A stretch of DNA of 64,000 bases, from assembly GCA_018398815.1 (NCBI GenBank), contig CM031621.1:1428456-1492455 (forward strand), given 5' to 3'. This stretch comes from Conus ventricosus. Taxonomy: Eukaryota; Mollusca; Gastropoda; Neogastropoda; Conidae. The notes under the pieces were generated by a model. The model had not been told where the DNA came from. It did not search any database and worked only from the letters and a program-made list of their open reading frames with translations. The translations under genes and the position numbers were made by a program. Of this stretch, positions 56,706-64,000 are shown piece by piece (position 1 is the first letter of the stretch; each line of letters starts with the position of its first letter).

Positions 56706-57165
56706 AATCTATATGATTAAAAGTAATTAATCCCGCGATCGCTGGCGACAATAATGTTCCAAATCTGTAATACAGATCACACCCTAGAGACTCTAATGAC
56801 TTTGTTAAAACTGGATCCTGCGTTAAATCATACATAAAGTCTTGTTCAGAATCAATAGGCGCAAATTTACTTACTAGTTTAGTGTACAAACTAAGAACCG
56901 TTTGCCCGACACTTTTTACCATTCTTGATCCCAGTTGCGCTTCATACCTGTTATGATACTTTACAATGTCTTGTGGCGACATTTGTTGAATCTGTTCTAT
57001 GCTGAATTCATTTCCGAGGAACTGTTTTGTTTTTCCACATGCTGCCAAAGAATACAGCCTTTCTTTTTTTGGCATAATAGCTTGGTCATCAACTTGATCA
57101 TTTGTAATCATAAGTTCAGGAAGGTTTAGGCTGCCCTGTAGCTGTAGTAGATCATCGCTGTTCAT
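56665..57165 (-). CDS. Hypothetical 166-aa protein of virus-like island
   Basis: An intact 166-codon frame starting at 57165. It is mixed-charge and predicted mostly helical, with MSPQDIVKYHNRYEAQLGSR in the centre and a moderately hydrophobic C-terminal part (RFGTLLSPAIAGLITF). No catalytic motif or Cys/His cluster is seen. It reads in the same direction as the 160-aa frame and overlaps its start, so the two may share one transcript. Its start is 38 bp from that of the divergent 76-aa frame. No family is recognised. The absence of introns and stops over 166 codons, in a region where other frames are broken, argues for recent function or recent arrival. Confidence 0.65.
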   Translation of the reverse strand: MNSDDLLQLQGSLNLPELMITNDQVDDQAIMPKKERLYSLAACGKTKQFLGNEFSIEQIQQMSPQDIVKYHNRYEAQLGSRMVKSVGQTVLSLYTKLVSKFAPIDSEQDFMYDLTQDPVLTKSLESLGCDLYYRFGTLLSPAIAGLITFNHIDFVSLQNDRARKSA

Positions 57166-57203
57166 GTTTTTTTTATTAATTATAATTATTTTATTTTTTA
57201 AAA
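57166..57203. promoter_or_regulatory. Short AT-rich divergent intergenic region
   Basis: 38 bp, nearly all A/T, including TATAATTATTTTATT, between two divergent start codons. It is a plausible shared promoter core, judged from position and composition only. Confidence 0.4.
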
Positions 57204-57434
57204 ATGAGCACCGAAAAAACTGTTACCAACCTTGTATACCATTCTGCTGTTATTGGAGGCCTAAGTGTAGGATACACAATGCTTGGTAAAAGCTTGTTAA
57301 AAATAAAACCGGCAGATCTTGGCAAGCTAGGCTTTGAAGACTCAGCAAAGCTAATCGTTATTATTGCAGCTTCATTTGCTACGAAAGATTTTCTAGTTAA
57401 GCAAGGAATAATTCCAGACAGTATTAATATGTAA
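57204..57434 (+). CDS. Hypothetical 76-aa protein with two membrane segments
   Basis: An intact frame with an ATG in AAAAATGAG. Two hydrophobic stretches (about residues 12-30, HSAVIGGLSVGYTMLG; and 46-60, AKLIVIIAASFATKD) are separated by a short charged linker (KIKPADLGKLGFED). That fits a small hairpin membrane protein. It is followed after 20 bp by the 102-aa frame in the same direction. The family is unknown. Small membrane proteins of this sort are common in DNA-virus particles, which is consistent with the island but not proof. Confidence 0.6.
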   Translation: MSTEKTVTNLVYHSAVIGGLSVGYTMLGKSLLKIKPADLGKLGFEDSAKLIVIIAASFATKDFLVKQGIIPDSINM

Positions 57435-57454
57435 AAAAAAAAACATTTATAAAA

Positions 57455-57763
57455 ATGGCTTCACTCGTAATGATGATAGGCGGTGCAGTAGTGAATGCGC
57501 TTGCTTTTAGCGGAAGTAATTACGCATTTAGTAAACTGCGGGATGACGGCGAGAGAAAAAGACATAACAAAGCTATGGAGCAACTAGCAGCTGCACAAGA
57601 TTACTATGAAAAGCAGAGAATTGAGCAGTTAGATTTTATTAACGACAAACTGAAAAAACAGGGACATGCAGCTTACACATTTAAAGATGTTGATCAAGCA
57701 ATAAAAGAATATTATCTTGTAACAGGCTGTCACACTGTCACTCTTGCATACCCGCATTCATGA
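57455..57763 (+). CDS. Hypothetical 102-aa protein, N-terminal membrane anchor and helix, 3' end probably cut
   Basis: ATG in AAAAATGGC. A hydrophobic N-terminus (residues 3-22, SLVMMIGGAVVNALAF) is followed by a long charged segment predicted helical (KLRDDGERKRHNKAMEQLAA and onward). After about residue 90 the composition changes and the frame stops soon after, where the DNA also changes character (about 57725). The element may have been truncated there or the assembly mis-joined. I have an impression that similar charged-helix proteins occur in repeated elements of other aquatic invertebrates, but cannot name a family. Confidence 0.55.
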   Translation: MASLVMMIGGAVVNALAFSGSNYAFSKLRDDGERKRHNKAMEQLAAAQDYYEKQRIEQLDFINDKLKKQGHAAYTFKDVDQAIKEYYLVTGCHTVTLAYPHS

Positions 57764-57769
57764 CAGCAT

Positions 57770-58000
57770 TTACTCCATACGCACACGCAATCTTTCCAAT
57801 CACCCAAAAGGAGCACTACCGAATGTTTTTCTTCTCCCCCTCTCCTTCAGGGAAAACACTTTACTAAGTCACAACAACAACTTGTAAACAGATTTAACCT
57901 TATCTCTCTCGCACTAAGACATTTCTCACACCATGAAACAATAAACTTCTCACACATGTATCTCCTCACACCAGAACAAATAATCTCACTATCTCTCCAC
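57770..58000. other. Unassigned sequence before gap
   Basis: C/A-rich sequence with ACTATCTCTC and CTCACAC motifs. No feature is recognised. The rest of the island could lie beyond the gap. Confidence 0.4.
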
Positions 58001-59000
58001 NNNNNNNNNNNNNNNNNNNNNNNNNNNNNNNNNNNNNNNNNNNNNNNNNNNNNNNNNNNNNNNNNNNNNNNNNNNNNNNNNNNNNNNNNNNNNNNNNNNN
58101 NNNNNNNNNNNNNNNNNNNNNNNNNNNNNNNNNNNNNNNNNNNNNNNNNNNNNNNNNNNNNNNNNNNNNNNNNNNNNNNNNNNNNNNNNNNNNNNNNNNN
58201 NNNNNNNNNNNNNNNNNNNNNNNNNNNNNNNNNNNNNNNNNNNNNNNNNNNNNNNNNNNNNNNNNNNNNNNNNNNNNNNNNNNNNNNNNNNNNNNNNNNN
58301 NNNNNNNNNNNNNNNNNNNNNNNNNNNNNNNNNNNNNNNNNNNNNNNNNNNNNNNNNNNNNNNNNNNNNNNNNNNNNNNNNNNNNNNNNNNNNNNNNNNN
58401 NNNNNNNNNNNNNNNNNNNNNNNNNNNNNNNNNNNNNNNNNNNNNNNNNNNNNNNNNNNNNNNNNNNNNNNNNNNNNNNNNNNNNNNNNNNNNNNNNNNN
58501 NNNNNNNNNNNNNNNNNNNNNNNNNNNNNNNNNNNNNNNNNNNNNNNNNNNNNNNNNNNNNNNNNNNNNNNNNNNNNNNNNNNNNNNNNNNNNNNNNNNN
58601 NNNNNNNNNNNNNNNNNNNNNNNNNNNNNNNNNNNNNNNNNNNNNNNNNNNNNNNNNNNNNNNNNNNNNNNNNNNNNNNNNNNNNNNNNNNNNNNNNNNN
58701 NNNNNNNNNNNNNNNNNNNNNNNNNNNNNNNNNNNNNNNNNNNNNNNNNNNNNNNNNNNNNNNNNNNNNNNNNNNNNNNNNNNNNNNNNNNNNNNNNNNN
58801 NNNNNNNNNNNNNNNNNNNNNNNNNNNNNNNNNNNNNNNNNNNNNNNNNNNNNNNNNNNNNNNNNNNNNNNNNNNNNNNNNNNNNNNNNNNNNNNNNNNN
58901 NNNNNNNNNNNNNNNNNNNNNNNNNNNNNNNNNNNNNNNNNNNNNNNNNNNNNNNNNNNNNNNNNNNNNNNNNNNNNNNNNNNNNNNNNNNNNNNNNNNN
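58001..59000. other. Assembly gap of 1000 N
   Basis: A scaffold placeholder of unknown true size between the second and third contigs. Confidence 0.99.
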
Positions 59001-59320
59001 ACAGAATGTCTGTGTGTGGGTGTTCCCCACATGAACACAGTATAACACAGACTTCCCCACCACACTGTTGGAACACCCCCTTTCGGGGGGCAATCACAAC
59101 AGAACCCCCGTCTGCCGTCTGTTGTGTGGGAGTGTTCCCCACATGAACACAGTATAACAGACTACCACCACACTGTGGACACTTTCTGCAACAAAACAGA
59201 ATCCTTTTGTGTGGAGTGTTCCCACATTAACGCAGTAACACAGACTTACCACCACACTGTTGGAACACTTTCTGCAACACAACAGTATCCGTCTGTTGTG
59301 TGGGAGTGTTCCTTTTGACA
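59001..59320 (-). repeat. Further copies of the PIPOX exon-4 splice-site unit
   Basis: On the minus strand three ~85-bp units contain the 24-nt mini-exon block and its flanks (for example CCACCACACTGTTGGAACAC, TTTCTGCAACACAACAG on the plus strand). One unit is altered by a CCCTTTCGGGGGG insertion. No other PIPOX exon accompanies them. Confidence 0.85.
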
Positions 59321-60255
59321 TATTTGTCCTGTTTTCATAGATACCTATGTCACCATGACCTTCCTTTTGACAGATGTTCCCGTTTTTTATAGATACCTAT
59401 GTTGCCGTGACCTTCCTTTTGACAGAGTTGTCCTGTTTTTATAGATACCTATGTTGCCATGACCTGCCTTTTGACACACTTGTCTCGTTTTTATAGATAC
59501 CTATGTCGCCCTGCCCTTCCTTTTGACAGACTTGTCCCGTTTTTAGAGATACCTATGTCGCCCCTGACCTTCCTTTTGACAGACTTGTCCCGTTTTTATA
59601 GATACCTATGTCGCCCTGACTTCCTTTTGACAGACTTGTCCCGTTTTTACAGATACCTATGTCGCCTTGACCTTTTTTTTGACAGACTTGTCCCGTTGTT
59701 ATAGATACCTATGTCACCATGACCTTCCTTTGACAGACTTGTGCCGTTTTTTTTTAAATCCCTATGTCGCCCTGACCTTCCTTTTGACAGACTTGTGCCA
59801 TTTTTATAGATACCTATGTCGCCCTGACCTGCCTTTAGACAGACTTGTCCCGTTTTTATAGATACCTATGTCGTCATGACCTTCCTTTTGACAGACTTGT
59901 CCCGTTTTTAGAGATACCTGTGTCGCCCTGACCTTCCTTTTGACAGACTTGTCCCGTTTTTATAGATACCTATGTCGTCATGACCTGCCTTTAGACAGAC
60001 TTGTCCCGTTTTTATAGATACCTATGTCGTCATGACCTTCCTTTTGACAGACTTGTCCTTTTTTTATAGATACCTATGTCGCCCTGACCTTCCTTTTGAC
60101 AGACTTGCCCCATGTTTATAGACACCTATGTCGTCATGACCTGCCTTTAGACAGACTTGTCCCGTTTTTGTAGATACCTATGTTGTCATGACCTTCCTTT
60201 TGACACACTTGTCCCGTTTTTATAGATACCTATGTCGTCATGACCTTCCTTTTGA
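59320..60255. repeat. 52-bp minisatellite, about 18 copies
   Basis: The unit includes CCTTCCTTTTGACAGACTTG, TCCCGTTTTTATAGATACCT and ATGTCGCCCTGA. It ends directly at the LINE 3' end. Confidence 0.93.
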
Positions 60256-60350
60256 CAGATAAGATAAGAAAAAGATAATGTTGCTTATAGCCCAGCCGAC
60301 CGCAGAGGGCCACATCAGGGCTGTCACCACGTTAAAATCAACTCACCAGT

Positions 60351-60356
<6 letters not shown>

Positions 60357-60392
<36 letters not shown>
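60357..60392. repeat. Poly-A tract in LINE 3' region
   Basis: A run of about 35 A on the plus strand inside the LINE 3' untranslated part. Confidence 0.85.
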
Positions 60393-60394
<2 letters not shown>

Positions 60395-60657
60395 TCACAC
60401 ATCTCGTTAAATGACATCGTCTACAAACGAACCAGAAACTTTGTTAAAAATCCTTCTTCCGTAAAATCTCAAATCAGATGAAAAATGTTAATTTCTCTCA
60501 AAAACCCAAGGATCACGTCAGGCGGGACATCCCTGAACAGGATCTTCATGGACTCCGCTGTAAAATGTTTGTGTCTCACATCGTGCAAGTCCCAACACTC
60601 TAAAAGAACATGTTTCATTGTGAGTGCGCATGACATGGAATGCACCACGGAGCTTCT

Positions 60658-61330
60658 TCACTCTTTAAAAGGTAAGAATGGGTAAAATACGAATGGCCGG
60701 TGTGCAGCCGGCACAGAACCGTTTTCCTCTTTACGACCACCCGACGTAGATGGGAGGAAGTCTTTAAGGTTTGGACGGATCTGAAAGAGTTTGTTATTCG
60801 TCTGTGTGTTCCAATCCTCCTGCCAGAGGTCTCTCACATAATCGTTAATTTTGGGTTTCACATCTGAGCAGGGGATACAAGTGTTGGACAGTTTCTCTCT
60901 TGTGGCGTTCTTGGCTAAACGATCAACCATTTCGTTCCCGCCGATGCCAACATGGCCAGGAACCCAAGCAAGAGTAATGTTGTAACCGTCGCCTTCAATT
61001 GCTAAAAAGTTCAAAAAAAAGTAAAAGTTCTGGATGCTGAAGGTTGCGGCCAGCTATGGCCTCCCAAAACTGACAGCGAATCCGACAGAACCAGAAAGTC
61101 CCCTCGAAGATGGGGGGATTATCTTCAAAACCAGTACTAGAGCAGTAAGTTCAGCCCGAATAGACAAAGCATCTGAATGTATATGTTCCAACAATATCTG
61201 AGAAGGGCCCAGGGCAGTAGGCTGCACAGGCCACTCCATCCTCAGACTTGGAACCGTCAGTGAAAACTTTTTGATAGGGTGGGAATTTGGAACAGAGCTC
61301 GCATACAAAGCCTGTACGCCAGAGGCTGGT
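60658..61330 (-). pseudogene. RNase H domain of the LINE
   Basis: It removes RNA from the RNA/DNA hybrid during insertion. The first acidic block reads FTDGSKSEDGVACAAY (about 61215-61262), the glutamate block with RAELTAL is near 61150, and the later aspartate block is AWVPGHVGIGGNEMVDRLAK (about 60905-60970), with the His and Asp of the standard motif. The blocks lie in two or three frames, so the domain is broken in the given sequence. It follows the reverse transcriptase, as in I-group LINEs. Confidence 0.8.
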
Positions 61331-61499
61331 TAGAAATCCTTACGGAAAGCTGCGAGATCAAAACGAATCTCTGGTGTGAAAAAGGTCATGGAGGTTGATC
61401 CGGAAACTTGGAAAAATCAGAAACTACTCCCAGGTCTATACCTGGGATTCCGCACGTGAGGCTGCATACGAAGCCCAAACGGCGGAATACATTTTGGTT

Positions 61500-63106
61500 T
61501 GTTTCAACTTACTTTGGGAAAGAGGGTCAAAAACACAGTCATAGGCAGGATTCTGCGGTTCTGAGAACAGTCGGATGTAATAATTCAAAGACAAATTTCA
61601 GCCTGCGGTTGGACAGTGAAGGTTCACCTGCCCCTGCGACAGGCTGTACACAGGGGTGGTGCGGAACGCTCCAAGACAGAGACGAAAGCCCTTGATGGTG
61701 GATAGGGTCCAAGATTTGAGGTAAGATGATCTTGCGGAGCCGTACACAGCACAACCGTAGTCCAGTTTAGAACGGACCAGGGCTCTGTAGAGGTGAAAAC
61801 AAAGTTTTTTTATCAGCGCCCCGTCGGTGTGTGCTACGCCCCGCAAATATTCAGTGCCTTTGGCAAGCATTTTTTGAGTTTTTTAAATATGGCTGAGAAA
61901 GTTAATTTTTTGGTAAAAAATGACTCCCGAAATTTGGCTCTTTAACAGCGGGAATGGGAGATTTCCCGACGTGAAGTTCAGATCTGGAAAAAACTGACGG
62001 AAATTATGGAAGTGAATACACTGGGTTTTTGTAGCAGAAAAGTGAACCGTTTTCATCCGCCCACTGATGGATTTTATCTACGCAAAGCTGGAGCCTTTCG
62101 CTGGACACTCGGGTACAGGCTTCCAGTTGCGTAGACAGCAAAATCATCCACAAACAATGAGCAGTCTGAACCCTGCTGAACTGATTTCACAATGTTGTTG
62201 ATTTAATTTCTAAAGGGCAGGAGACAGTATGCTCCCCTGGGGAAACACCCAACCCCGCTCGTGGACATCAGAGAAAAGTGGTGCCAACCCGGACCTGAAA
62301 CTGTCGTTCTGCCAAAAAATTTTGAATAAAAAGAGGAAGATGACCTCGAAAACCCAGATCGTGGAGATCATGAAGTATCCCGACTTCCCGGTTTGGGATC
62401 GTAGGCCTTCTCCAAGTCAAAGAAAATTGCCACTGCATGCTGTCTGTTTAAAAAAGCGGGTTTCCCAAGTGAGATTCCAGACAATTTAAAAGTCAACTGT
62501 ACTACGATTTTTTGCGGAAACCACACTGTTTCTTTCGCCAAAAGGCCATCGGTTTCGAGTTTTCCACATGAGCCTAGCATTGACCATTTTCTCCATCAGT
62601 TTACAGACACAGCTGGTCAAAGCTATTGGACGGTAGTTAGATGGATTAGAAAAATCTTTTCCAGGTTTGGGGATGGGAATATTTAGGGCTGTCCGCCCAA
62701 GAGGTGGAAAGCAACCTGTAGTCCACACGTGGTTGTATACCTGTAACAGGATGTTTAGACCTTCTTGCGGAAGATGTTTCAATAGTTGATAATGTATGTC
62801 TCTATACTGGAGAGGGAAACGCTGCAAGAGAGTAAGGCAGATTTCAGCTCGGGTTTTAAAGTAAAAGGAAGATTGTAGTCTTCCATGTTGTCGGGTGAAA
62901 GTTGCAGGAGATTTTTCTTTTAGGGCTTTGTGTTGAAAAAAAGTGACTGATTTATTAAAGAGGAAGGAATGCCTTTTCAATGTTGATTCAAGCAGATTAG
63001 CAAACTGCTTTCTCTTCTCTGTTATTAAAGAATCTGAAAACTTGAGATGGTTCACAGTGGGACTGGTGTTCCTTGTTCTCCCTTTGATTTTCTTAATATG
63101 TTCCAC
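61500..63106 (-). pseudogene. Reverse transcriptase domain of the LINE
   Basis: This is the polymerase for target-primed reverse transcription. From 63106 downward, a long frame ends in the opening blocks (LNIPIPKPGKD, NYRPIALTSCVCKLMEKMVN, about 62565-62690). Then follow FDLEKAYD (about 62405-62430), the catalytic FVDDF (62140-62154) and the thumb region with YRALVRSKLDYGCAVYGSA (about 61735-61795). At least four frame changes are present. An upstream endonuclease is not recognised before 63430. Confidence 0.82.
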
Positions 63107-63119
63107 ACAACTTTTTTCT

Positions 63120-64000
63120 TAGAAGGTTTTGATGTCAGCCTGGAGCTGAAGCTTCTACCTGACCAACCGTTTACTGATTTTAAAAAGTGTGTCTAATTTA
63201 GCACGGAGTTTTTTGATGGTCTCGGAGCGTTGGGACCCCAAGGTCGTTGGTTATACCTGACGCTGAGCCCGTTTTCCGAACTTTGGAATTTTGTTGCATC
63301 TGAATCTAACAGGGTGTTTTTGTGGCATTTGTAGTTTATCGGTAGACACTGGAATACAATCTTAGCACACTTGATCATCAGTGTTACGTCAGTGATTTCA
63401 GCTGGTTCCGGACTCGGAAGAAAGTCGAGTGTCCGGAATTCTTAGAAATATTGTTTGCGAAGAGGATCCCATTTGCTTTCTGTAATTTAGATGTTGAGAA
63501 ACAGAGACGGTGTATCATTATTCAGGTTGTACACGCGGCGCGGCACACTCAGAGCCACTGCATTCAGTTCGCTCCAACGCTATGCTTTATTTTGACTCCG
63601 GCTAGGCCCTAACAGTCAGCCACCGCACTGCCAGAACACTTAGGTTTACACAGCGTTGTGTTTGGACCTTGAGACTGGTGCACATTATATTTACTGTAAG
63701 CAGAGGTTTTTAGACTAAAATTTCTGTAGGAGTCAATAGCGCAGTGATACTTGAGAGTGTGACAAAAGCGGCATTAGCTCTTCTCTGTGAGTACCTTAAT
63801 TAAGTTCGAGTTTAAAACTTTCTGCCGAGATTTTTGTGGGACCGGCAAACCTGCTGGCGCGCGCCGCATGCGTCGTTGGCCGGCCGGGTAACAAGCCGAA
63901 GCAAAGACTGTACGCCTACGGCGAAGTATGCTAAAAGCGGTTGGCTTAAATCTTTTGGAATGAAAAGTTATTTAGCATTTGTAAAGGGCCGTATTAACAC
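63120..64000. other. Upstream LINE remnant and unassigned sequence
   Basis: 63120-63430 may hold the poorly conserved region before the LINE reverse transcriptase. From 63480 on, GC content rises (for example GCGCGCGCCGCATGCG near 63855) with no domain recognised. A promoter or LTR of another element is possible. Confidence 0.35.

Larger units (their letters stand above)
60258..63120 (-). mobile_element. I/Nimb-like LINE with reverse transcriptase and RNase H
   Basis: A minus-strand non-LTR retrotransposon. The 3' end is TTATC-rich at 60258-60285, with an A/T run at 60357-60392 on the plus strand. ORF2 holds, in gene order, reverse transcriptase then RNase H, and is broken by many frame changes. 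RNase H after the reverse transcriptase is characteristic of the I/Nimb group among LINEs. The 59-bp insertion at 18408-18466 is from this family. Confidence 0.8.

Overview
The window looks like nuclear DNA of a marine invertebrate, most likely a mollusc and probably a gastropod. This is inferred from its repeat content: a Gmr1-type LTR retrotransposon, CR1-like and I/Nimb-like LINE fragments, abundant (AC)n runs and many minisatellites. The recognisable host gene is split by introns. There is no prokaryotic gene organisation. The sequence is three contigs (1-38767, 39768-58000, 59001-64000) joined by two runs of exactly 1000 N, which are scaffolding placeholders. Single-base indels are frequent. 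The two LTRs of one element differ mainly by such indels, so many frameshifts may be uncorrected long-read errors.

Layout. 1-10738: a Ty3/gypsy-family LTR retrotransposon with integrase encoded before reverse transcriptase (Gmr1-type order). Its 5' LTR is cut by the window start. 10739-24420: a minus-strand PIPOX-like gene (peroxisomal sarcosine oxidase family) with exons 1-4 and a possible upstream exon. Its introns are filled with minisatellites and insertions, including a 2.9-kb array of a ~670-bp repeat carrying five near-canonical hammerhead ribozymes, flanked by a 12-bp target-site duplication. 24420-38767: decayed LINE fragments, three minisatellites, two weak candidate exons and the ORF1 end of an I/Nimb-like LINE. 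39768-41090: a LINE 3' end and simple repeats. 41090-53707: a second PIPOX-like copy on the plus strand, colinear with the first. 53707-56220: intron or intergenic sequence with a long hairpin. 56220-57730: a compact four-ORF island with virus-like organisation. 59001-59320: minus-strand copies of the PIPOX exon-4 splice-site repeat. 59320-60255: a 52-bp minisatellite. 60258-63120: a minus-strand I/Nimb-like LINE.

The two PIPOX copies form an inverted duplication of about 13 kb per arm. The first gap lies between the arms, so the arrangement may be a genuine palindrome or two haplotigs scaffolded in opposite orientation. The exons are nearly identical, while the introns differ by whole insertions with clean empty sites and by large changes in minisatellite copy number. 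Both copies stop after exon 4 in the window. The left one is interrupted by the LTR element 10 bp past the exon-4 boundary.

The strongest leads are the hammerhead array, the four-gene island, a second palindromic hammerhead-like element at 41.6-42.0 kb, and minisatellites built from splice sites.
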